Positions 1 to 5,631 of a DNA stretch of 13,135 nt are shown piece after piece. The stretch is from positions 1 to 13,135 of the forward strand of contig DASRCB010000429.1 of assembly GCA_035653295.1 (NCBI GenBank). Direction: 5' to 3'. The notes beneath the pieces are model-generated. The model was given only the letters and a program-made list of their open reading frames with translations. It ran no database searches and had not been told where the DNA came from. Within the stretch, counting starts at the first letter, position 1, and the number at the start of each line of letters is the position of its first letter. Origin of the DNA: DASRCB01 sp035653295 (GTDB taxonomy: Bacteria > Acidobacteriota > Terriglobia > Bryobacterales > Bryobacteraceae). Position numbers and translations under genes: made by a program.

Positions 1-2
1 TG

Positions 3-140
3 ATCGATCCCGAGCCGCAGCGGGCCTACATGTATAAACGCGGCATGCAGATGCAGGCCGTAATCGATGGCGTCCTCCACGCGGGGAACGGCGATTATTC
101 GCCCATCGAGCTGGCCCTGGCCGATCTCTTCCGCGACTGA
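3..140 (+). CDS. Probable Uma2-family (DUF820) protein, C-terminal end only
   Basis: Only the last 45 codons are present; the gene enters from beyond the left edge. The readable tail begins IDPEPQRAYMYKRG and ends SPIELALADLFRD before TGA. This order (a short 'I-D-P' strand, a variable strand, then a hydrophobic 'I-E-L-x-L-A-D-L-F' ending) is the usual C-terminus of Uma2-type restriction-endonuclease-fold proteins, which are abundant and mostly uncharacterised in Acidobacteria, Cyanobacteria and other environmental bacteria. The catalytic region lies outside the window, so activity cannot be judged. Its last 46 bases overlap the end of the minus-strand gene that follows. The family call rests on a short tail and could be wrong; that it is the end of a real reading frame is likely because no other plus-strand frame is open here. 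Confidence 0.5.
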   Translation: MDPEPQRAYMYKRGMQMQAVIDGVLHAGNGDYSPIELALADLFRD

Positions 141-916
141 GCGGCTCCGCGGCGGGCAAACAGCAGTCCAGACCAGGTTTCATCCACGGCGCAGACCTTG
201 TAATCGACCCAGCCGCGCTCGAGAGCGAAGTTGCGCACGTCGTTCTCGACGACGTCGGTAACGATTCCGGAGGCGCGCTTCGGCCACACGATCCAGAGCC
301 CGCCGCCCTCCATCACCTCCGCCGCGGAGGGATCAAAGCGCCGCGCCAGTTCCGCCGCGGAGCGCACGAACAGCAGCACACGATACGCACTGCCGGGACG
401 GCGGCGGACCTGCGCACCTTCGGGCAGGGGCGCAAGCTTGTCCTCGAAAGCATCCGGCGCGCCCGCCAGCCACACCACGGAATCGGGCTTGATGCCCAGC
501 TTCTTCGAAAGTGGCGTGCCCGAATAGCCGGCCATGATGTCGGGCTTCACCGGAGTTTCCGGCGCCGTGCGGATGGCGCGCTCGATCGCAGCCGCGATTC
601 CTCTCCATCGGCAGAAAACAGCGTCGGGAAAGAGGCTTCTGATCTTCTCAATCTTTTCCGGTTCCCCGCCGGCGAACACAAGCGGCACGCGTCTGGTGCC
701 GGAATAGCCTCGCAGCAGGGTCGCCACGCCGCTGCCCTGCGATGGCAGCCGGCTCAGGTCAATGACGAAAGCATCGGGGATGTCCTGCCGCAGATCGCGG
801 ACCCGGACCTCGCCCTGTGGCGCGGTGTGCCGGACCGTGTATCCCGCCGCACGAAGCGCTTCGATGCGCTCCTGCGCTTCGATGGGTTTCCAGTGAATCA
901 GCACGACCTTTCTCAT
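95..916 (-). CDS. Receiver-like domain fused to DUF3052-like domain, hypothetical protein
   Basis: 273 residues, soluble, no signal peptide. Residues 1-118 read like a CheY-type alpha/beta receiver: strand VVLIHW, helix 13-25, and a strand ending in VIDLSRLPSQG whose Asp53 sits where the phosphorylated Asp is expected. The acidic pair after strand 1 is replaced by His-Trp, and the usual Lys after strand 5 is absent (FCRWRG), so phosphorylation by the normal mechanism is doubtful. Residues about 128-257 resemble DUF3052 proteins: AGYSGTPLSKKLGIKPDS, then an LLFVRS strand, GGGLWIVWPKRAS, and KVCAVDETWSGLLFARR. The DUF3052 family has no established biochemical role that I know of. The tail (258-273) is basic and low complexity. 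The ATG is followed directly by the first receiver strand, which supports this start. It is divergent from the rhodanese gene (85 bases between) and converges with the Uma2-like gene, overlapping it by 46 bases. Function is unknown; a regulatory or ligand-sensing role is only a guess. Confidence 0.85.
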   Translation of the reverse strand: MRKVVLIHWKPIEAQERIEALRAAGYTVRHTAPQGEVRVRDLRQDIPDAFVIDLSRLPSQGSGVATLLRGYSGTRRVPLVFAGGEPEKIEKIRSLFPDAVFCRWRGIAAAIERAIRTAPETPVKPDIMAGYSGTPLSKKLGIKPDSVVWLAGAPDAFEDKLAPLPEGAQVRRRPGSAYRVLLFVRSAAELARRFDPSAAEVMEGGGLWIVWPKRASGIVTDVVENDVRNFALERGWVDYKVCAVDETWSGLLFARRGAAQSRKRSARASSMGE

Positions 917-984
917 CTCTATTGACGCCTTTCTGCCGGGAGCGCCTCCGTCGCGATTTTACAAGAACGGCGACCCCCTCGACT

Positions 985-992
985 GCTACACT
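985..992 (+). promoter_or_regulatory. Candidate extended -10 box for the rhodanese gene
   Basis: The sequence TGCTACACT (984-992) gives TG-C followed by TACACT, an extended -10 match, ending 9 bases before the TTG start at 1002. No Shine-Dalgarno sequence lies in between and no clear -35 at normal spacing. It fits a leaderless or nearly leaderless transcript. The call rests on pattern only. Confidence 0.35.
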
Positions 993-1001
993 GAAATCGC
1001 T

Positions 1002-1340
1002 TTGCCGGCCCTGCCGTTCGAAACTCTGCCGCTGGAACTGAAGCGCCGCATGGAAGCGGGGGAACGTTTGCGCCTCATCGACGTCCGCGAGCCGCAGGAG
1101 CACGCGGTGGCGAGCATCTCCGGCGCCGAACTCATCCCCATGGGGACAGTACCCGCCCGCCTGACGCATCTGGAAGCGCAGGCGGATGCGGACGTCCTCA
1201 TCGTTTTTTGCCACCATGGTGTACGCAGCCTTCAGGTAGTGAACTGGCTGCGCGAGCAGGGGATCGAGAATTGCCAGAGTCTCGCCGGCGGAATTGACCG
1301 CTGGGCGGCCGAAGTGGACGCCGCCGTCCCGCGGTACTGA
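1002..1340 (+). CDS. Single-domain rhodanese-like sulfurtransferase
   Basis: 112 residues, one rhodanese fold, no signal peptide. The N-terminal LIDVREPQEH (25-34) is the conserved first strand and loop. The active-site loop is CHHGVRS, residues 70-76, with Cys70 as the persulfide-carrying cysteine. AGGIDRW (95-101) is the family's C-terminal signature. Rhodaneses move a sulfane sulfur from donors such as thiosulfate to acceptors; single-domain versions often act as cytosolic sulfur carriers, and the physiological partner here is unknown. The start is taken as TTG at 1002 because the family's usual lead-in helix (ELKRRMEAGE) lies upstream of the first in-frame ATG (1050); no better upstream ATG or GTG exists. 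It is followed after 33 bases by the acidic 104-residue gene, which may be co-transcribed. Family assignment is secure; specific substrate is not. Confidence 0.92.
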   Translation: MPALPFETLPLELKRRMEAGERLRLIDVREPQEHAVASISGAELIPMGTVPARLTHLEAQADADVLIVFCHHGVRSLQVVNWLREQGIENCQSLAGGIDRWAAEVDAAVPRY

Positions 1341-1373
1341 AACAGCCCGGCCGCGCCCGCATCTAACTTCGCG

Positions 1374-1688
1374 ATGAAATATCTCGTGACCTTCGTCGAG
1401 CGGACGGACGAAAAGGGCAACAACGTCGAGAACCCGCCGGAGTTCGTTGAACCGGAATTGATGGACGGCGTGGTGCTCGACTGCCGCTTCGTGGAGCGGC
1501 TCGAGTCGCCAAACATGCACGTTCAGGAGGTCCCCGACGAGGACGACAGCTTCCTCAGCATCGGGACCGAAGTGTGGGAGTATGACATTGCCGACGGCCG
1601 CGAGCAGGAGTTTAAAGACGCGCTGTTGAACTCGCAGATGGTTATCGAGTTCGAGGAAATGCAGGACGATCCCGCGTTCCGGGCGTAA
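1374..1688 (+). CDS. Very acidic small protein of unknown function
   Basis: 104 residues; I do not recognise a family. It contains 28 Asp/Glu against 8 Lys/Arg, so it is strongly negatively charged, with acidic clusters at VPDEDDS and at EFEEMQDD near the C-terminus. It begins MKYLVTFVERTDE, which looks like a beta strand, and has one Cys. There is no signal peptide or membrane segment, so it is probably cytosolic. The ATG at 1374 has no Shine-Dalgarno sequence; a TAACTT hexamer lies only 4 bases upstream, too close to be a convincing -10 for this start. Codon use resembles that of its neighbours. It sits 33 bases after the rhodanese and 38 bases before the secreted-protein gene, all in one direction. 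Coding is likely from clean boundaries and the fit between two genes; function is unknown. Confidence 0.75.
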   Translation: MKYLVTFVERTDEKGNNVENPPEFVEPELMDGVVLDCRFVERLESPNMHVQEVPDEDDSFLSIGTEVWEYDIADGREQEFKDALLNSQMVIEFEEMQDDPAFRA

Positions 1689-1714
1689 TCCGAGGCGCGC
1701 CAAATACTCACGGC

Positions 1715-1720
1715 TATGAT
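1715..1720 (+). promoter_or_regulatory. Candidate -10 box for the secreted-protein gene
   Basis: TATGAT, one mismatch from the consensus TATAAT, ends 6 bases before the ATG at 1727. That is the spacing expected if transcription begins at the start codon itself. GGAG at 1721-1724 lies only 2 bases before the ATG, too close to serve as a Shine-Dalgarno sequence. No clear -35 is seen. Confidence 0.35.
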
Positions 1721-1726
1721 GGAGAT

Positions 1727-2362
1727 ATGGGGTCTGGCCTGCGGCGCTGGGCGTGCGCCTTTGGTGCGCTCGCATTCGCCTTCGTTCCCGCCTCTCCCCA
1801 GGTAATCGAGTTCGATTCCGGCGGCCTGCACTATAAAACTCTGACGAAGAATGGTTTTACCGTGATGTTCGCGGTGCTGCCGGCGCACGTCCGGCACTGG
1901 GCGGTGCTGCAGGTATCCGTAGCGAACGGTTCGTCCCTGCCGTGGGTGATCAAGCCGGAGGACTTCTCTTATCAGAAAGAAGACGGCGAGGTCGTGCAGG
2001 CGTCCGATGCCGGCGATGTAGTTGATTCGCTGCTCGCAAAGGCCGGGCGTGGCGATGTTATCCGCCTGGTCACAACTTACGAAGCCGGCATCTACGGCAA
2101 CAGCCGCCTGCGCTCCACAAATGGGTACGAGGCCCGCCGCCGCGACGCGCTGGCGGAGGTTTCATCGGCAAAGCTGAAGGCCGCGGCCGCGGCATCGGCT
2201 ATCGTGCTGGTGAACACGCGCCTTAGTCCGGGCGAGTCGACCGATGGCGCGGTGTTTCTGGCAAGTGCCGGAAAGACACTGGGGCCGGGAAAGCTTGTTG
2301 TCCATGCCGCGGCCGAGACATTCGAGTTCGACAGCGACGGTCTGCCGGTCAGCTCTCGCTAG
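1727..2362 (+). CDS. Secreted protein of unknown function
   Basis: 211 residues. The N-terminus (MGSGLRRWACAFGALAFAF, then VPASPQ) is a Sec-type signal peptide: two arginines, a hydrophobic core to about residue 20, and a small-residue cleavage region near 22-25. The mature part starts with strands (VIEFDSGGLHYKTL, FTVMFAVL) and has WAVLQVSVANGSSLPW, a pattern typical of an Ig-like or other beta-sandwich fold. A middle stretch (about 113-160) is helical and alanine-rich, and the end returns to strands (LVVHAAAETFEFDSDG). No catalytic motif, lipobox or sorting signal is seen. A periplasmic or extracellular place is likely. Its last 14 bases overlap the end of the minus-strand CRTAC1-type gene. 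I do not recognise the family; similar lone secreted proteins are common in Solibacter-type genomes. Confidence 0.8.
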   Translation: MGSGLRRWACAFGALAFAFVPASPQVIEFDSGGLHYKTLTKNGFTVMFAVLPAHVRHWAVLQVSVANGSSLPWVIKPEDFSYQKEDGEVVQASDAGDVVDSLLAKAGRGDVIRLVTTYEAGIYGNSRLRSTNGYEARRRDALAEVSSAKLKAAAAASAIVLVNTRLSPGESTDGAVFLASAGKTLGPGKLVVHAAAETFEFDSDGLPVSSR

Positions 2363-4106
2363 CGCGACGCCCGCCGCCGAAGTCGTTGTGGGCAACGATC
2401 CCAACGCCTTCTTTTATGGAGACCAGTTGGTTGGCACGGATTGCGGCGAAGGTCTGGCGGGCGCCACTGGGCCAGCGCACTTCGAGATCCGCGGTCTCGG
2501 CGGCGCCAAGGCCGAAGTGCAGGCGCGGATCATTCACTGAAAGATAGCTGGACTGGGCCGCAAGGGCGCGCGCCTGCTTCCGGCCGCTGTAGCCGGCGAT
2601 GACCATGGCGCCGATGGCGCTGCGGTTCGATTTCACCCCGATGAGCTTTACCTTCAGCCAGTGATGATGCCCGGTCACATCGTTGCGCAGCAGCGACGGC
2701 GGCTCATTGATGTTCATGATCAGGATGTCTACGTCGCCATCGTTGTCGAAGTCTCCGAAAGCCACTCCGCGGCTGGCATGCATGTCGGTGATGCCCGGCC
2801 CTGCCGCGTCGAGCAGTTCCTCGAATTTTCCTCCGCCGAGATTACGGAAAAGGATCCGCGGCGCTTTATATGGGAAATCGGGATGTTCCTTTTCTACTTC
2901 GGGGTAGGTGCTGCCTCCGACCCAGAAGATGTCCGGCCAGCCGTCATTGTCGAGATCGACGATTCCGCAGCCCCAGCTGATATAACGGCTCTCGACGCCA
3001 AGACCGGCGCGATTGGTCACTTCCTGGAAACCAGCGCGTCCTATGTTGCGGTACAGCGCCGGCGTGTCCTCGGTGAAATGCGTCTTCAGAACATCGAGCG
3101 CGCCATCGGTATCGAAATCACCAATTCCGACTCCCATGCCCGCCTGCTCACTGCCGTCTTCGTTGACGGCGACGCCCTGTTCGAGGCCGGCGTCGACGAA
3201 CTTGCCATCCCGCTGGTTCTGGAAGTAGAAGCTGGGCACTGAATCGCAGGCCACGTAGATGTCCTGCCAGCCGTCGCCGTGAAAGTCGGCCGCTACCGCG
3301 GTCAGCCCGTATGCCGGCGCGACAGCGGAAATGCCGGCGCGCTCGGTGACGTCGGTGAAAGTGCCATCGCCATTGTTGTGGTACAGCAGGCAATGCTCGG
3401 GCTTCAGTCCACGCGGACCGCAATTCACGGGAATACCCTTGAAGTTGCATCCCGGATTCCTGCCCGTCGGCGGGATGGTATCGAAACTGAATTCCAGATA
3501 ATTGGACACGAACAGGTCGAGGCGCCCATCGCGGTCGTAGTCCACCCATGTGCAGCCGGTACCCCAGCGCGTGCCGGCATGCAGCAGTCCTGCCTGTTTT
3601 GTCACATCGGTGAACGTCCCGTTCCCGTTGTTTTTGTAGAGAACGTTCTGGCCCCAGTAGGTGATGAAGATATCATCAAAGCCGTCATTATCGTAATCGC
3701 CGACCGTGACGCCGTACGCCCAACCCTGCCGGGTGAGGCCTGCCTTTTCCGTTACATCGGTGAAGGCGCCGTCGCGATTGTTGTGATAGAGGCGGTTGGA
3801 AGCGCCCGGCACGGGGCCGTCTCTTCGCGTGCCGGAGAGCAGGAAGATGTCCATCCATCCGTCGTTGTCGTAGTCGATGAAGGCAACTCCGCAGCCCATC
3901 GTCTCCAGGATGTAATCGACCCGGCCGGGAGGCCCATAGATGACGGGCTGGCGCAGGCCCGCCTCGCGGGCGATATCGGTGAAGCGGGCCTGGAATGGCA
4001 GCCCCGAAGGCTTTCCGCGCGGCTGCGGTTTCACCCCGCGCGACGCCATCTGTGCGCGCAGCGCGGGCGAGGCGGCGAGAATTGCGAGAAGGTCCCTGCG
4101 AGTCAT
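2349..4106 (-). CDS. CRTAC1-family secreted protein (VCBS/FG-GAP repeats with ASPIC/UnbV domain)
   Basis: 585 residues from the ATG at 4106. I prefer this start over an upstream GTG (4166) because it gives MTRRDLLAILAASPALRAQ, a short Tat-like signal with the twin arginine in TRRDLL. Seven calcium-loop repeats of the D-x-D-x-D-G-x-x-D type follow at about residues 78, 137, 189, 274, 330, 384 and 452 (e.g. DYDNDGWMDIF, DFDNDGDVDIL); the fourth, DFHGDGWQDIY, lacks the usual third-position acid or amide. Between them lie YHNNGDGTFTDVT-type FG-GAP segments and a cysteine loop ending VNCGPRGLKPEHC typical of this family. This is a seven-bladed beta-propeller. The C-terminal ASPIC/UnbV domain (about 480-565) includes SSYLSVNDPRLHFGLG and LEVRWPSG. 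Such proteins are very numerous in Acidobacteria and Planctomycetes; their role is mostly unknown, and adhesion or glycan binding is often suggested. It is divergent from accD. Confidence 0.93.
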   Translation of the reverse strand: MTRRDLLAILAASPALRAQMASRGVKPQPRGKPSGLPFQARFTDIAREAGLRQPVIYGPPGRVDYILETMGCGVAFIDYDNDGWMDIFLLSGTRRDGPVPGASNRLYHNNRDGAFTDVTEKAGLTRQGWAYGVTVGDYDNDGFDDIFITYWGQNVLYKNNGNGTFTDVTKQAGLLHAGTRWGTGCTWVDYDRDGRLDLFVSNYLEFSFDTIPPTGRNPGCNFKGIPVNCGPRGLKPEHCLLYHNNGDGTFTDVTERAGISAVAPAYGLTAVAADFHGDGWQDIYVACDSVPSFYFQNQRDGKFVDAGLEQGVAVNEDGSEQAGMGVGIGDFDTDGALDVLKTHFTEDTPALYRNIGRAGFQEVTNRAGLGVESRYISWGCGIVDLDNDGWPDIFWVGGSTYPEVEKEHPDFPYKAPRILFRNLGGGKFEELLDAAGPGITDMHASRGVAFGDFDNDGDVDILIMNINEPPSLLRNDVTGHHHWLKVKLIGVKSNRSAIGAMVIAGYSGRKQARALAAQSSYLSVNDPRLHFGLGAAETADLEVRWPSGARQTFAAIRANQLVSIKEGVGIVAHNDFGGGRRASES

Positions 4107-4123
4107 CGACAGCGGAAAGGCCC

Positions 4124-4129
4124 AGTATA
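4124..4129 (-). promoter_or_regulatory. Candidate -10 box for the CRTAC1-type gene
   Basis: On the minus strand this reads TATACT, preceded by TCGC, and ends 17 bases before the ATG at 4106. A transcript from it would have a leader of about 10 bases without a Shine-Dalgarno sequence. Its position downstream of the alternative GTG start at 4166 also argues for the ATG at 4106. No clear -35 is seen. Confidence 0.4.
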
Positions 4130-4161
4130 GCGACCCCGCGGGAATGCTCCGCCCGCTGTGC

Positions 4162-4167
4162 CACACT
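4162..4167 (+). promoter_or_regulatory. Weak candidate -10 box for accD
   Basis: CACACT ends 8 bases before the GTG start of accD and resembles, with its following GA, the TACACTGA before the rhodanese start. The first position does not match the -10 consensus. It lies 33 bases from the opposing -10 candidate, so the accD/CRTAC1 intergenic region would hold two divergent promoters in about 70 bases. Confidence 0.25.
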
Positions 4168-4175
4168 GACCTTTA

Positions 4176-5027
4176 GTGGCTTGGTTCACCAGACAAAAAG
4201 GTCCTCTCGACGACCCGCCGCCCGAGGGTGAGCGCCGCGTGCGCACCGAGGGATTGTGGCAGAAGTGCGAGCACTGCGGCCAGATCATCTGGCGTAAAGC
4301 TCTGGAGGAGAGCCAGCAGGTATGCCCGAAGTGCGCCTGGCACTTCCGTCTCGACGCGCGCACACGCGTCGCGATGCTCCTGGATGACGGGGTCTATGAA
4401 GAGTTTGACAGCGGGCTGGTGTCCTCCGATCCGCTTGGGTTTGTGGATTCGAAGCCGTATCAGGAGCGGCTTGCCGCCATGCAGGAAGCCACGGGCATGC
4501 GCGATGCCGTGGTCGCCGCCGCCGGTGCGCTGAACGGCCGCCGCGTCCAGTTGTGCGTGCTCGAGCTGAAGTTCATCGGAGGGAGCATGGGCGCGGTAAT
4601 GGGAGAGAAGATCACGCGTGCCGTCGAACGCTCCATGACCGAGCGATCGCCTCTGATCATTGTGTCCGCATCGGGAGGAGCGCGCATGCAGGAAGGACCG
4701 GTCAGCCTCATGCAGCTGGCCAAGATCTCCGCCGCGCTGATGCGCCTTGACGAGGCGAAGATTCCCTACATCAGCGTGCTCACGGACCCGACCACCGGCG
4801 GCGTGACGGCGAGCTTCGCCATGCTGGGCGATCTGAACATCGCCGAACCTGGCGCGCTGATCGGTTTCGCCGGCCCGCGGGTAATCGAACAGACCATCCG
4901 CCAGAAGCTGCCCGAGGGGTTCCAGCGCTCGGAGTTTCTTCTGCAGCACGGGTTTCTTGACGCCGTGGTGCCGCGCCCGGAGATGAAGCCATGGATCTCG
5001 CGGGCCCTCGATTTCTACATGTCATGA
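4176..5027 (+). CDS. accD: Acetyl-CoA carboxylase carboxyltransferase subunit beta
   Basis: 283 residues, full length for AccD. It forms, with AccA, the carboxyltransferase half of acetyl-CoA carboxylase, moving the carboxyl group from carboxybiotin on AccB to acetyl-CoA to make malonyl-CoA, the first committed step of fatty-acid synthesis in the cytoplasm. An N-terminal four-cysteine zinc ribbon is present: CEHC (Cys31, Cys34) and CPKC (Cys50, Cys53). The crotonase-fold core carries GGSMGAVMGEKI (135-146), SASGGARMQEG (164-174), TDPTTGGVTASFAMLGD (203-219) and FAGPRVIEQTIRQKLPEGFQ (231-250). The start is GTG at 4176, giving MAWFTRQK, the common AccD opening. There is no Shine-Dalgarno sequence, so the message may be leaderless. 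It overlaps the next gene by 4 bases (ATGA). accA is not in the window. The assignment is secure. Confidence 0.98.
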   Translation: MAWFTRQKGPLDDPPPEGERRVRTEGLWQKCEHCGQIIWRKALEESQQVCPKCAWHFRLDARTRVAMLLDDGVYEEFDSGLVSSDPLGFVDSKPYQERLAAMQEATGMRDAVVAAAGALNGRRVQLCVLELKFIGGSMGAVMGEKITRAVERSMTERSPLIIVSASGGARMQEGPVSLMQLAKISAALMRLDEAKIPYISVLTDPTTGGVTASFAMLGDLNIAEPGALIGFAGPRVIEQTIRQKLPEGFQRSEFLLQHGFLDAVVPRPEMKPWISRALDFYMS

Positions 5028-5614
5028 ACTTCGCCGAGCTTTATCGAAACGAACTGCACCAGACTATCGACGCCATTGACGTGAGCGGGGTGGAGCAGGC
5101 CATCCGCTGGTTCACGGAAGCCCGCGAGGCGGGGCGTCATATTTTTGTATGCGGCAATGGCGGCAGCGCGTCGACCGCCTCGCACCTGGCCTGCGACATC
5201 GTGAAAGGGGCCAGTTACAATCGCGAATCCCGCTTCCGGATCATGGCACTGACCGATTCACTGCCCACCCTGACGGCTTATTCGAACGATGTCGGCTACG
5301 ATTGCGTGTTTGCCGAGCAGCTGCGGAACTTCGCCGAGCCAGACGATGTGGTGATGGCGATCAGCGGCTCAGGTAATTCGGCGAATGTGGTGGAAGCGCT
5401 GAAATACGCGAACTCGATCGGCTGCCGGACCATCGCACTCACGGGCCGCGATGGAGGAAAACTCGCCCCTCTGGCGCAGTTGAATATTCACGTGCCCATG
5501 CACCATATGGGGCGCATCGAGGACGCCCACATGGTGATCTGCCACATGATCGCCTATTCATTCATGGATCAGGATGGCTGCGAGGCCAACCGATCGGCGC
5601 AAGCGCGCCCATGA
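5024..5614 (+). CDS. SIS-domain sugar-phosphate isomerase, GmhA/DiaA-like
   Basis: 196 residues, one SIS domain of the phosphoheptose isomerase type. GmhA converts sedoheptulose 7-phosphate to glycero-manno-heptose 7-phosphate for lipopolysaccharide core; the related DiaA instead binds DnaA. The motif CGNGGSASTASHLACDI (43-59) is the phosphate-binding loop plus first metal-ligand helix, SGSGNSANVVEA (114-125) is the second sugar-phosphate loop, and RIEDAHMVICHMI (164-176) is the C-terminal ligand helix. Aligned by eye to E. coli GmhA, His54 and His174 match metal ligands His61 and His180, while Glu65 and Gln172 become Asp58 and Glu166. That keeps four possible ligands, so catalysis is plausible but the exact substrate is open. 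The ATG at 5024 overlaps the accD stop as ATGA; an in-frame upstream ATG (4991) would lie inside accD and adds no conserved residues. No Shine-Dalgarno sequence is seen, so translational coupling to accD is likely. Confidence 0.88.
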   Translation: MNFAELYRNELHQTIDAIDVSGVEQAIRWFTEAREAGRHIFVCGNGGSASTASHLACDIVKGASYNRESRFRIMALTDSLPTLTAYSNDVGYDCVFAEQLRNFAEPDDVVMAISGSGNSANVVEALKYANSIGCRTIALTGRDGGKLAPLAQLNIHVPMHHMGRIEDAHMVICHMIAYSFMDQDGCEANRSAQARP

Positions 5615-5631
5615 CGCCCCACTGAATATCT

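Noticed and set aside
759..1775. Long open frame on the minus strand (338 residues) opposite the rhodanese and acidic genes
   Set aside because: It lies opposite a clear rhodanese with an intact active site. Its translation is His/Arg-rich with no recognisable domain, as expected for the antisense of GC-rich coding DNA.
3279..4130. Open frame of 283 residues on the plus strand opposite the CRTAC1-type gene
   Set aside because: It is antisense to regular DxDxDG and FG-GAP repeats, which by themselves keep the complementary frame open; the translation shows only repetitive Val/Ile patterns mirroring the repeats.
4107..4166. GTG start at 4166 for the CRTAC1-type protein
   Set aside because: It would place 20 residues before a well-formed Tat-like signal and starts upstream of the best -10 candidate.
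4173..4949. Open frame of 258 residues on the minus strand opposite accD
   Set aside because: AccD on the other strand is full length with all motifs; the antisense product matches nothing I recognise.
5596..5609. GGCGC/GCGCC hairpin at the end of the SIS gene as a terminator
   Set aside because: It lies within the coding region, has only five pairs and no T-tract follows on either strand; nothing supports termination beyond chance in GC-rich DNA.
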